Assembly (NCBI RefSeq): GCF_900110895.1
Contig: NZ_FOIQ01000001.1
Location: 898,472-962,471, forward strand
Source of the DNA: Prevotella aff. ruminicola Tc2-24
GTDB taxonomy: Bacteria > Bacteroidota > Bacteroidia > Bacteroidales > Bacteroidaceae
Reading direction: 5' to 3'
Length of the DNA stretch: 64,000 bases
Part shown: positions 28,811 to 37,245 of the stretch, in pieces
How the letters are laid out: every line of letters begins with the position of its first letter
Numbering within the stretch: the stretch's first letter is position 1
Position numbers and translations under genes: made by a program
The notes under the pieces: model-generated
Told to the model about the DNA's origin: nothing
Seen by the model: the letters and a program-made list of their open reading frames with translations, nothing else
Databases searched by the model: none

Positions 28811-28842
28811 TACATTTCATTTCTAAAAAACCAAAAACATAA

Positions 28843-28873
28843 CAAAAAAAAAGAGCAACCTTTTGGGTTGCTC
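28843..28873 (-). terminator. Terminator, probably the original tRNA-Ser terminator
   Basis: On the minus strand a perfect 8-bp stem GAGCAACC / GGTTGCTC with a 5-nt loop is followed by about ten U. It lies 5 bases beyond the displaced tRNA-Ser 3' end (28878-28894), as expected if the tRNA gene once ended here. Confidence 0.85.
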
Positions 28874-28877
28874 AACT

Positions 28878-28894
28878 TTTGGCGGAGAGAGAGG
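28878..28894. repeat. Attachment site, low-coordinate end of the integrated element (tRNA-Ser 3' end fragment)
   Basis: The 17 bases TTTGGCGGAGAGAGAGG are identical and in the same orientation as 59971-59987, the 3' end of tRNA-Ser. On the minus strand they read CCTCTCTCTCCGCCAAA. The NBU2 core as I recall it (CCTGTCTCTCCGC, tRNA-Ser) differs by one base over the shared stretch. Confidence 0.85.
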
Positions 28895-29052
28895 TATCTC
28901 TCGCGGAAGGAGAGGATCCCTATATTTTTCCGTCTAACACACTGAGAACCAGCACCGTTAGCATTTGTCCCTATGTGGTTCGATTTCTCATCTGTAATTA
29001 ATTTGTAATACTCTTCTTTTTCGGTCAGATTTCGCTTGTTTTCGCTCATCAT
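28895..29052 (-). other. Possible small open frame reading out of the element into the attachment site
   Basis: From ATG 29052 (8 bases after the likely start of transcription set by TAACTTTG at 29074-29067) a frame beginning MMSENKRN runs through the attachment repeat and on through the terminator, where it cannot be a natural end. In the excised circle the same frame would pass the core into the sequence beside the integrase and stop at a TAG after 13 more codons. The product is unknown, the reality as a gene is uncertain, and it may be a promoter for a short RNA only. Confidence 0.3.
28993..29011. promoter_or_regulatory. Possible integrase arm-type sites near the low-coordinate attachment site
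   Basis: TGTAATTA (28993) and TGTAATAC (29004) lie about 100-115 bases inside the attachment repeat. They resemble three TGTAATACAT sites beside the integrase at 59761-59814. Confidence 0.35.
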
Positions 29053-29066
29053 AACCTTTTCGGATG

Positions 29067-29074
29067 CAAAGTTA
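29067..29074 (-). promoter_or_regulatory. -7 box reading toward the attachment site
   Basis: TAACTTTG on the minus strand, pointing out of the element toward 28894. Apart from the small frame, 28895-29572 holds no gene. Confidence 0.45.
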
Positions 29075-29296
29075 CGAATAATTTTCGATATGTGTACCAG
29101 TTGGAGCAAATAATAACATTATTTTCTTTTGTCCGTTCCCTCTACCCTACCTCATGGTGATCATTGAAATGGAAAAGCGATAAAGACAACTCGCGAATTA
29201 GACCATAATAATCTATACCATTGAATTACACTCGGGGGAAGGCTTCGCCGTGGGGGCAGACAGTCCCCATTGAGAAATAAAGAAATCACAAAAATG

Positions 29297-29424
29297 CTGT
29301 CCCACCTTATTTTATATGGGACAGATGTTTTGAACCGCTGTCAATCGTGCCAATGTTAACGTGTCGTCAGACCGACATCTTTGGCACGACCTTGTTCGTG
29401 GATAAAATCTTTATCTGGATAAAG
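29297..29424. other. Cluster of three hairpins in the gene-free end of the element
   Basis: In a 700-base stretch without a convincing gene there are three inverted repeats. CTGTCCCA / TGGGACAG is at 29297-29324. A long two-level hairpin at 29346-29388 has outer stem CGTGCCAA / TTGGCACG and inner stem TGTCG / CGACA. A tight CTTTATC / GATAAAG is at 29409-29424. They could be a replication or transfer origin, or terminators for incoming transcripts; no function can be assigned. Confidence 0.45.
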
Positions 29425-29518
29425 TGACTACGGTTTTTGTTGACTTTGAGAAAATCTCCTGTTGATTTGAGTGCCGGAACTCGTAAAAAAACATAATTTT
29501 AGAAGAAAAACCAAGATA

Positions 29519-29552
29519 TTTGGCAGAAAATGAAAAATTTTCATTATCTTTG
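29519..29552 (+). promoter_or_regulatory. Promoter of the XRE regulator gene (TTTG and TATCTTTG)
   Basis: TTTG at 29519-29522 and TATCTTTG at 29545-29552 with a 22-base spacer, ending 20 bases before the ATG at 29573. This is one of the clearest promoters in the element. Confidence 0.65.
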
Positions 29553-29572
29553 TAGCATAAAAACTTTATCGT

Positions 29573-29803
29573 ATGGAAGATGTAAACAGAATTAAATTGG
29601 TTCTCGTAGAGAAAAAACGTACCAGCAAATGGCTGGCAGAGCAGCTCGGTGTTAACCCTTCGACTGTCAGCAAGTGGTGTACGAACTCTTCCCAACCAGA
29701 CCTTGCATGTATATTAAAGATTGCAGATCTACTGGAAGTTGACTTAAAAGAACTCTTTGTGAGAGAGTACAAACAATATCTCCTTTCTCAGGAGTTAAAA
29801 TGA
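29573..29803 (+). CDS. Small XRE-family helix-turn-helix regulator (controller-protein-like)
   Basis: A 76-residue DNA-binding protein made almost only of the HTH domain. SKWLAEQLGVNPSTVSKWCTNSSQPDLACILKIADLL is the classic five-helix XRE pattern, with the recognition helix at about residues 30-40. Its size and its place upstream of a restriction-modification gene suggest a C (controller) protein. An alternative is a general element repressor. Confidence 0.8.
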   Translation: MEDVNRIKLVLVEKKRTSKWLAEQLGVNPSTVSKWCTNSSQPDLACILKIADLLEVDLKELFVREYKQYLLSQELK

Positions 29804-30048
29804 ATAATGTAGCACTATCGCGGCAAGGTCGTTCGTAGGGTGTAACTATATCGTAGCAAGGGCATAGGATAGGTGTAGCTTAGACAGAGCCGAAACCTTC
29901 GAGAGAGGTTGGGGAGAGGTTCGAGAGACCTTCGAGAAGCCAAGCCGAGTCTTTCGTTAGGGTAAGAAGAGGGTAAGAAGACCCCAAGAAGAGAGATAGA
30001 AGATAGTAAGAAGTAAATAAGAATAAAAACGAGATAGTAAAGAAAAAT
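29804..30048 (+). promoter_or_regulatory. Leader region upstream of the GIY-YIG gene, purine-rich
   Basis: This 245-base gap contains imperfect repeats around 29896-29940 (GAGAGGTT and ACCTTCGAGA units) and then about 90 bases that are almost all A and G. The end, GAATAAAAACG near 30021, resembles the leaders of three other cargo genes. No gene was found in it. Confidence 0.35.
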
Positions 30049-30699
30049 ATGGTAAATAAAGAACCGGGATATGTTTATATTCTCACTAATCCAAGCTTTA
30101 GAGAGGATTGGGTGAAAATTGGGAAAAGCAGTCGTCCTGTAGATGTGAGAAGCAAGGAATTGGATAATACAGCCGTTCCTCTGCCTTTCGAGATTTTCGC
30201 CACAATGAAGACGGCGAAGTATAACGAGGTGGAGAAACTGGTACATAAAACCATTGACCGCCTCACCGATTTGCGTATCCGACAGAACCGTGAGTTCTTT
30301 AATGTTGCTCCGCAAATGGCTCTCGACATTTTCCGCGATATAGCAATGACGATAGATGATGCAGAAGTAACCCTTTACGAAGACAACAAGCCAATAGTGG
30401 AAAGCGGGTGCAAGGAACCACAGAAACGAGAGGTAAAACGTCCTCGTTTCAAGTTCTCTATGTGTGGCATTAAGATTGGCGAGCAAGTCACATTCGACCC
30501 AACGGGTCTTGTTGTAAAGGTTGCCTCAGATGACAGCATCGAGTATGAAGGACGCATTTATAAACTCTCTCCCTTCGTTGGTACCTTTATGCCAGAAGAA
30601 CATCGTAACACTTCTGGTGCCTATCAAGGTGCCAAGTACTTCTCGTACAATGGGAAGGTATTGGATGAGATAAGAAAAGAAAAAGAATGTATCGAATAG
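30049..30699 (+). CDS. GIY-YIG (T5orf172/MUG113-type) nuclease-domain protein
   Basis: A 216-residue protein. Residues about 6-105 match the T5orf172 branch of GIY-YIG endonucleases: GYVYILTNP at 7-15, VKIGKSSRP at 22-30, and a later EFFNV element. Residues about 133-216 form a second small domain with YEGRIYKLSPFVG and a YQGAKYFSYNGKVL ending, like the DUF4357-type modules often attached to such nucleases. It ends 15 bases before the restriction-modification gene and is probably part of that unit. The metal-binding Glu could not be assigned with certainty. Confidence 0.75.
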   Translation: MVNKEPGYVYILTNPSFREDWVKIGKSSRPVDVRSKELDNTAVPLPFEIFATMKTAKYNEVEKLVHKTIDRLTDLRIRQNREFFNVAPQMALDIFRDIAMTIDDAEVTLYEDNKPIVESGCKEPQKREVKRPRFKFSMCGIKIGEQVTFDPTGLVVKVASDDSIEYEGRIYKLSPFVGTFMPEEHRNTSGAYQGAKYFSYNGKVLDEIRKEKECIE

Positions 30700-30714
30700 C
30701 TAAGATAGTACATT

Positions 30715-33700
30715 ATGATTACAAAAGATAATTTAGCCGCCCTTTTATTACATCCGAATTTTGGTTTCACGAAAAGGGGTAATATATATAAGAAAGAGTA
30801 TTCTCAAGGCGCAAGTATTGAAGTAAACACCGATACTCAGAAAATTACATATTCTCCAGTAGATTCTCTTTTCAAAGAAGGCGAATTCCCCACAAAAGAC
30901 AAGCCGGCTAATGGTTTTGTAATTCATAGGGATACGACATTAAATTTTAGCGCAAATGAAAATTTTGTCTGTTTGGTTTGTACCCATCTTTTGCTTAAAA
31001 AGGGATACGAGCCAAAGCATATCGTCTTTGAGCCCGCATTTAAAGTAGGCCACGTAAATAAGCCTTCATATGGCGACATACTTGTTTTTGACAAAGAATA
31101 CAATCCGCTTGTTTTGATAGAAAACAAAACATTTGGAACGGAATTCAGCAAAGAATGGAACTTGATGCAGAAAGATGGAGGACAGCTTTTCAGCTACCTT
31201 GGTCCACTCGTTAATGTTATGGGGCGATGCCAGAATCTTGTTCTTTTTGCTGCCGACTTTGACGAAAAGGAAGTCCTTCTCAAAAACCATATTATCACTC
31301 TAAAGGATAATGAAAAACGTCTCAAAGAGTTGGATAATGCAAAGTCATTTGCAGATGCCCAAGGAAAATATTATGAAGTTTGGGATCAGACATACGGAAA
31401 GTCATTCGAGACTAAAGGTCTTTTTGAAGACGACATCGAGGCCTATTCTGTTGGAAAACTCAAATATACGATAAATGATTTGAAGGGGTTGTCTCATGCA
31501 GAGATACGCCCTATATACCATGAGTTTGCAACGATATTGAGAAATCATGCAATCACCGATTTCGAACATTCGTTTTATATCCTTATCGATCTGTTCCTCT
31601 GTAAGATTACCGACGAACTTAACAACCCTGATGACCTACAGTTTTATTATAAAGGAATTGCCCGTGACACGCCCAAGGAATATTGTAATCGATTGTTGAA
31701 ACTGTACCAGCAGGGAAAGCGGCAGCTCTTTAATGTGGAGGTTGTAAACAAGGATGAGGAAGATATCAAGCAGATTTTTGAAGATACCGGTCGTTCTCTT
31801 GTAACCAATGGACTGTTCGCAGGCATCAAGGAGCTGTTTGAAGAAATGAAGTTCTACAACATCAAGAAGTTCAACTTCATAGATGTGGAAAATCGGGAAG
31901 AATTTGAAATGAACTTTCAGATTCTGATAAAAATTGCAGCCCTCATACAGGACATCAACCTGAGCTCCAGCGAAACCAACCATTTCTTTGGCGACCTGTT
32001 TGAGGGTCTTCTTTCCAAAAACGTTCACCAGACGGAAGGGCAGTTCTTTACACCACTTCCAATAGTCAACTTTATCATCAATTCTTTGCCTCAGTTCCCT
32101 AATACCGACAAGGTGAAGGTACTGGATTATGCCTGTGGCGCCGGCCATTTCCTGACCGAGTTCGTAAAGCATTATCCAAAGGCTAAGATATACGGGATAG
32201 AGAAAAGCCAAACGTTGAGTCAGGTTGCAAAAATCGCTACTATCATTAATGGCTGTCAGGACTCTCGCATCATCTTTAAGGACTCGCTAAGTCATATAAA
32301 CACGATGGATGTACGCTATCAAGGGTTTGAAAAAGAGTCTTTTGACTGTATTATTGCTAATCCACCTTATAGCGTGAAAGGGTTCTTAAATACGATGGAG
32401 CAAAAAGATCGTGACCAATTTGAACTAGCAAAGACTATCGAAGAAAAAACGTTCTCTACAAATAGGTCGATTGAGTGTTTCTTTGTAGAACGTGCACATT
32501 ATTTTTTGAAGAAAGACGGTCTAATGGGCATCGTTCTTCCAAGTTCGCTGTTGAGCAACGAAAATATTTATACCAAAACCCGTGAGATCATTTTCGCGAA
32601 CTTCAACATTCTGGCAATTGCTGTGATGAACAGTCGCACATTTGGCTCAACAGGAACAAACACCGTTATTCTTTTTGCCCAAAAGGTAAAGAAAAACTCA
32701 GAGGGGTTGCTCCACACTTTTTTAGACAAAAAGGATTACACCCAATATACAACCAGTAGCGCAATTGATTCCTATATTAAGAAACAGGGTTATTCCAAAG
32801 ATGAGTATTTTGCGTTTATGCAAGACAATGTTCTTGGAGACAACCTTAAAGAAACAAATGTGTTCAAGGACTATGCCGCAAACTTTAAGAAGAGCAGCAT
32901 AAGCAAAAGTATCCAAAAAGAATGGTTTGCCAAATCCAGTTACTATTTGGAAGGACTAAAGGAAAGCTCAAAGGAATACAAGAAGCAGTTTGCTCTTTTC
33001 TTGTCAAGTGATGACTACAAACAACTAGAAGAAGCTGAATATAAAAGACAATTCGTAGCCTTTGCAAAAGACATAGAATGCAAAAAGCTTAATGTCTATA
33101 TTCAGACAGAAAACAATATCGTTGCCATTTTGCAGTCCCCACCTGAGAAGGTCAATAATAAGAGTAATAAAGCCGAGGTGGTCAAGTTCTTGGGTTATGA
33201 CTGGAGCAACCGCAAGGGTGATGAAGGCATCAAGTACCTGACAAGTAAAGTTCAGGAAACCGCAACTTCAGACGACGAGGACGATAAAGATACTGAAATC
33301 GTTCAAGCCATCAATTCCATCAAATACATTGAAACGCCTCTTTATAATCCTGGCGATGACAATGATGTTTCAAAATTCTCATACGCACTAAGGAAACATA
33401 TAACGGGCAGTTGTAACAAATTCTCTTTTGGGACAGCAAAGGCTATTATCGAAAAACCTTTTGTAGGGGAGAATAATGCTCTTTTGCAAATTGCTCGACT
33501 TACCGACTTGATTGATTTTGGGAAAACGTCTTTTAATCTTGCTATCAGAACTCTTGTTGAACAAAAGGAGGCAGTGGTTCAGTATAGATGTCCAACAAAA
33601 CGGTTGGAGCAATTGTTATTACCTATTGACGGTTCATTAACAAAAATCAGCAAAGAAGAAATATTGTCAGAAGGAGAATATCCTGTTATCACTCAGGAAG

Positions 33701-35190
33701 CGGATAATCTCATTTCGGGCTATACAAACATTAATGAACCGATAACAGATTTGCCGTTGATTGTTTTTGGCGATCATTCGTGTACTTTCAAATATGCCGA
33801 TTTTAAGTTTGTCAGAGGTGCAGATGGTACACAGCTTATAAAGGTTAACGAAGAAGAGATTCTCACAAAATACCTATATCATTTTTTGCTCACTATTAAG
33901 ATAGAAAACTCTGAAAAATATGAAAGACATTTTAAGTATTTGAAAAACATTCAAATACCTCTTCCATCGATAACTCAACAACAAAAGATTGAAACAGAAT
34001 GTCAGAAGATTGATGACGAGTCACATAAGGCAGAAGAAAGAATTTCCGAGTTGCAAGAAAATATTAACGTGATAGTAACTGACATAAAAGGCAAAATAAC
34101 AAAACTTGGTACTATTGCACAGTTTAAGAATGGACTGAATTATAAAGAAACTCCTGTTGGTGATACTGTTAGTATTGTTGGCGTAGCGAACTTCAAAGAT
34201 AACAAGTCACCAAAATGGGACGAAGTCAAAACCATTACCATCAGTGATAATGTTGACGACTCTTACCTCTTGCACAAGAATGACCTTGTAACTGTGAGGT
34301 CAAATGGTTCAAGAGAGTTAGTTGGTCGTTTTATGCTTATTGATAAGGAACCCGAAGAGCGAACTACATTTTCCGGTTTCTCAATAAGAGTACGTATTGT
34401 GTCTGACGAAGTGGATAGCGAGTTTCTTTATTACCTGCTGTCTTCTGCAAATATCAAACAACGTCTTACAACGGGAAGCAATGGTGCCAATATAAAAAGT
34501 CTCAACCAGGATTTGTTATCAAATCTTGAAATACCGCTTCCCTCACTATCAGAGCAAAAGAATGTTATCGATAAAATTGGAGCAATTGAAAGCCAGATAG
34601 CATCCCTCAAAGCCATCTGTGACGAAGCTGCTGATCGCAAAAAGGCAGTTTTACATCGAGAATTAATTGAAGACGACAAGCAGGAAAGTACTATCGAGAC
34701 TGTTGAAATTGACACAGAGAAAGACGAATCCAAGGCGATTATTCTCCCTGAATATCGCGAAGGATGCATTCCCCTTTATACATTACGTGCAGCCTGTGGC
34801 TATTTTGAGGATGAAGAAGTTCCCGAAGAAGAGGGCTGGGTGGATGCTTCTAACAATGGTTTTACTCCCGACCCAAAGCGTCATTTCGTGATTCATGCTA
34901 AAGGCAATTCTATGTTGCCAAAGATAAAGGATGGCGATCTCTGCGTATTTGAGTGGTATAGAGCAGGTTCACGCAATGGTGAGATAGTGCTTACTCAAAG
35001 CAGCGAATTTGATTCTGATTATGGTGGCAAATATACCATCAAGAAATACCATAGCGAGAAAGTGGTGACAGAAGAAGGCTGGCAACATAGCAAGGTAGAG
35101 CTGATTCCGTTGAACAAAGACTTTGATGTGATTGTGCTTGACGAAGAGACCGAATATAGAACTATTGGAATTCTAAAGTGTGTTCTGTAA
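30715..35190 (+). CDS. Single-chain restriction-methylation-specificity protein (type IIG/type I-like) with C-terminal S24 LexA/UmuD-like domain
   Basis: A 1491-residue fusion. Residues 1-260 hold a PD-(D/E)xK nuclease (Asp121 in YGDILVF, Glu136 and Lys138 in IENK), resembling the HsdR N-terminus. Residues about 400-680 are an N6-adenine methyltransferase with DYACGAGHF near 470 and NPPYS at 549-553. About 900-1330 contain two HsdS-like target-recognition units, each with a PLPS element and a coiled coil. The last 110 residues are an S24 domain: the GNSMLPKIKDGDL motif has Ser1399 and the TIKKY motif has Lys1443, the serine-lysine pair of LexA and UmuD. I know of no standard restriction enzyme with this tail. 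It may let RecA filaments control the enzyme, but that is inference. Confidence 0.88.
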   Translation: MITKDNLAALLLHPNFGFTKRGNIYKKEYSQGASIEVNTDTQKITYSPVDSLFKEGEFPTKDKPANGFVIHRDTTLNFSANENFVCLVCTHLLLKKGYEPKHIVFEPAFKVGHVNKPSYGDILVFDKEYNPLVLIENKTFGTEFSKEWNLMQKDGGQLFSYLGPLVNVMGRCQNLVLFAADFDEKEVLLKNHIITLKDNEKRLKELDNAKSFADAQGKYYEVWDQTYGKSFETKGLFEDDIEAYSVGKLKYTINDLKGLSHAEIRPIYHEFATILRNHAITDFEHSFYILIDLFLCKITDELNNPDDLQFYYKGIARDTPKEYCNRLLKLYQQGKRQLFNVEVVNKDEEDIKQIFEDTGRSLVTNGLFAGIKELFEEMKFYNIKKFNFIDVENREEFEMNFQILIKIAALIQDINLSSSETNHFFGDLFEGLLSKNVHQTEGQFFTPLPIVNFIINSLPQFPNTDKVKVLDYACGAGHFLTEFVKHYPKAKIYGIEKSQTLSQVAKIATIINGCQDSRIIFKDSLSHINTMDVRYQGFEKESFDCIIANPPYSVKGFLNTMEQKDRDQFELAKTIEEKTFSTNRSIECFFVERAHYFLKKDGLMGIVLPSSLLSNENIYTKTREIIFANFNILAIAVMNSRTFGSTGTNTVILFAQKVKKNSEGLLHTFLDKKDYTQYTTSSAIDSYIKKQGYSKDEYFAFMQDNVLGDNLKETNVFKDYAANFKKSSISKSIQKEWFAKSSYYLEGLKESSKEYKKQFALFLSSDDYKQLEEAEYKRQFVAFAKDIECKKLNVYIQTENNIVAILQSPPEKVNNKSNKAEVVKFLGYDWSNRKGDEGIKYLTSKVQETATSDDEDDKDTEIVQAINSIKYIETPLYNPGDDNDVSKFSYALRKHITGSCNKFSFGTAKAIIEKPFVGENNALLQIARLTDLIDFGKTSFNLAIRTLVEQKEAVVQYRCPTKRLEQLLLPIDGSLTKISKEEILSEGEYPVITQEADNLISGYTNINEPITDLPLIVFGDHSCTFKYADFKFVRGADGTQLIKVNEEEILTKYLYHFLLTIKIENSEKYERHFKYLKNIQIPLPSITQQQKIETECQKIDDESHKAEERISELQENINVIVTDIKGKITKLGTIAQFKNGLNYKETPVGDTVSIVGVANFKDNKSPKWDEVKTITISDNVDDSYLLHKNDLVTVRSNGSRELVGRFMLIDKEPEERTTFSGFSIRVRIVSDEVDSEFLYYLLSSANIKQRLTTGSNGANIKSLNQDLLSNLEIPLPSLSEQKNVIDKIGAIESQIASLKAICDEAADRKKAVLHRELIEDDKQESTIETVEIDTEKDESKAIILPEYREGCIPLYTLRAACGYFEDEEVPEEEGWVDASNNGFTPDPKRHFVIHAKGNSMLPKIKDGDLCVFEWYRAGSRNGEIVLTQSSEFDSDYGGKYTIKKYHSEKVVTEEGWQHSKVELIPLNKDFDVIVLDEETEYRTIGILKCVL

Positions 35191-35199
35191 CAGGAGTGG

Positions 35200-35221
35200 C
35201 AACGAAACGTTATAAAGATAG
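35200..35221 (+). promoter_or_regulatory. Conserved leader motif before jetA
   Basis: AACGTTATAAAGATA just upstream of ATG 35222 matches leaders at 41785-41800 and 53535-53549 (pattern AACGTTnTAAnnATA). AACGTT is palindromic. Confidence 0.4.
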
Positions 35222-36679
35222 ATGGCAAGACAGACAAACATATTAGATGTTCTAAACACTTCTCCGAGTGTAGCATTGCTGCGAGCAAGGAGCTGCAATA
35301 TGATTATTGAGTTCTTCACTGGTGTCTTTGAAGATACCACTGCCATCTCACATGAAAATATTCATAGCCTGTTAGCTGATTTCCTCAATGATCATGGTGT
35401 TGAAGTTGATGAAGAAAATGACATTCTTTTTTCTGACACATACGAGGAGAAAGCGGCTAAATACGTCAAAAGGTGGACTGAAAATGGTTTCCTAACGAAT
35501 TACAGGAATGAAGATGGTGAGATTTATTATGAGCTATCATCACATTCAAGTAAAGTTATTGATTGGCTATCTGGCTTAAAACGCGAAGAATATATTGGCA
35601 CAGAATCAAAATTCAAGTCAATCATCACACAACTGCGCGAACTGGTTGAATATACTAGCGAGGACAGAGAAAAGCGACTACAGATTCTTGAAGACAAAAA
35701 GCTGGAGATAGAGCAACAGATACAACGTCTGCAAATGGGCGATGACGTTAAGATATTCGAAGAATATGAGATAGTGCCCCGATTCCAGCAAGTAAGCAAA
35801 TTGGCAAAAGAATTGTTGTCTGATTTTAAGGATGTTGATGATAACTTCAAAAATATCATCAAAGATATCTATCAGAAACAAATTGATCCGACATTGAATA
35901 AAGGTGGTATTCTGCAATATACCTTTGATGCACTGGATGAACTGAAATCAAGTTCACAAGGAAAAAGTTTCTATGCCTTCTGGGAGTTCCTTCTATCGCG
36001 TGACATGCAGGACGAACTGGAGCAACTAATTAACAGTCTATTTAGTACACTTCAGGATAGGGATATAGCGAGCGATGACCGCTTCCTGCAGAACATGGTT
36101 TCTCACCTCTATGAATCAGGACGCAAGGTGTATCAGACCAACGACAAGATGGCAGACAAACTCAGTCATATCATACGTGAAAATGATGCTGTCCGTTCTG
36201 ATGCAGCCAAGCGCATCGTTCAGGAAATCAAAAATTCACTTATAGAGATATCAAAGGCTAAAGGTAAGCCAGACATATCATTAACCGTCGAAGATGGATT
36301 GGATATCAATATTCCATTTGAAAGGAAAATCACTTTTGAACAAAGTGAAAGTACAGAATATAACCAGCAGCCAGAGAACTATGTGTTAGATTTTGACAGT
36401 TTAAATGAGATTGGCAAAGTCTTTAGTAATGTAATAATAGATCGAAAGGTTATTGAGCATAACTTAAGAGAAGTATTGAAAAATAAGGGACAGACTACCA
36501 TAGCAGAAGTTGTTAGCCTGCATCCATTAAATCAAGGACTTCCTGAACTTTTTGCCTACTTCAGTGTCTTAAACCATTTCTCACATAAGACAATCAATGA
36601 AGACAAACAAGAGGCTATCATTTTTGACGAGAGCCAAAAGAAACGAATAATAATCCCTGAAATTATTGTGTCACAATGA
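35222..36679 (+). CDS. jetA: Wadjet component JetA (DUF3375, kleisin-like)
   Basis: A 485-residue subunit of the Wadjet SMC-like complex that extrudes and cleaves closed circular plasmids. The start is like DUF3375 proteins (SPSVALLRARSCNMIIEFFTGVF at 14-36). It has a predicted winged-helix N-terminus, a central coiled coil about 135-170 (EKRLQILEDKKLEIEQQIQRL) and more helices after it, as expected for a kleisin analogous to MukF. It overlaps jetB by 4 bases (ATGA), a sign of translational coupling. Confidence 0.88.
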   Translation: MARQTNILDVLNTSPSVALLRARSCNMIIEFFTGVFEDTTAISHENIHSLLADFLNDHGVEVDEENDILFSDTYEEKAAKYVKRWTENGFLTNYRNEDGEIYYELSSHSSKVIDWLSGLKREEYIGTESKFKSIITQLRELVEYTSEDREKRLQILEDKKLEIEQQIQRLQMGDDVKIFEEYEIVPRFQQVSKLAKELLSDFKDVDDNFKNIIKDIYQKQIDPTLNKGGILQYTFDALDELKSSSQGKSFYAFWEFLLSRDMQDELEQLINSLFSTLQDRDIASDDRFLQNMVSHLYESGRKVYQTNDKMADKLSHIIRENDAVRSDAAKRIVQEIKNSLIEISKAKGKPDISLTVEDGLDINIPFERKITFEQSESTEYNQQPENYVLDFDSLNEIGKVFSNVIIDRKVIEHNLREVLKNKGQTTIAEVVSLHPLNQGLPELFAYFSVLNHFSHKTINEDKQEAIIFDESQKKRIIIPEIIVSQ

Positions 36680-37245
36680 ACGAGATAAAACCATATTCTA
36701 AAGCAATTGTCTATCTGTTAAGAAAGACGGCAGAGAAATCTTCTCCTGTGTGGAACGACATACTTCTATACCAAAGCGAAATACAGGAATACCTATCTGT
36801 GATAGGGTTGGAGCTTATAGTAAAGAAAGACGAAGGTTTTGCTTTCGTTAAGCAAGTGGTATATGATGATGATACCACCATGAATCTTGTAACTCGGAGA
36901 CAGTTGGGATTTGAAGTTTCTATAGTGGTTATAGTACTTAGACAATTGCTTGAAGACTACGACAGCAATCCTACAGAAACACAATCTTTAGACCGGATAA
37001 TAACAACAAACGAGATAAAAGATGAAGTACGACTATTTCTACCAGAAAGTTATAATAAGGTGAAGTTGGAGAAAGATTTGGACACCTATATTCAACGAGT
37101 TGCCGAACTTGGGTACCTAAAAGAAGTGAAGCGAAACGGTGATGATGTGCGGTATAAGATACATCGCATTATCAAAGAAAAGGTGACGATAGAAGATTTG
37201 GATTTATTCAAGAAAAAACTATATGAGTATGCTGGCACAATATGA
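36676..37245 (+). CDS. jetB: Wadjet component JetB (DUF4194, KITE-like)
   Basis: A 189-residue small subunit, two winged-helix-like halves as in MukE/DUF4194. Its assignment rests on size, fold pattern (RRQLGFEVSIVVIVLRQLLEDYD near 75) and its place between jetA and jetC, overlapping both by 4 and 23 bases. Confidence 0.85.
   Translation: MNEIKPYSKAIVYLLRKTAEKSSPVWNDILLYQSEIQEYLSVIGLELIVKKDEGFAFVKQVVYDDDTTMNLVTRRQLGFEVSIVVIVLRQLLEDYDSNPTETQSLDRIITTNEIKDEVRLFLPESYNKVKLEKDLDTYIQRVAELGYLKEVKRNGDDVRYKIHRIIKEKVTIEDLDLFKKKLYEYAGTI

Noticed and set aside
29190-29235. tRNA-like 5' half on the minus strand (TAATTCAATGGTA D-arm look)
   Set aside because: No T arm, no matching acceptor stem and a poor anticodon stem; at most a decayed fragment.
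29815-30486. 223-codon open frame on the minus strand
   Set aside because: Antisense to the GIY-YIG gene; its sequence mirrors the purine-rich leader.
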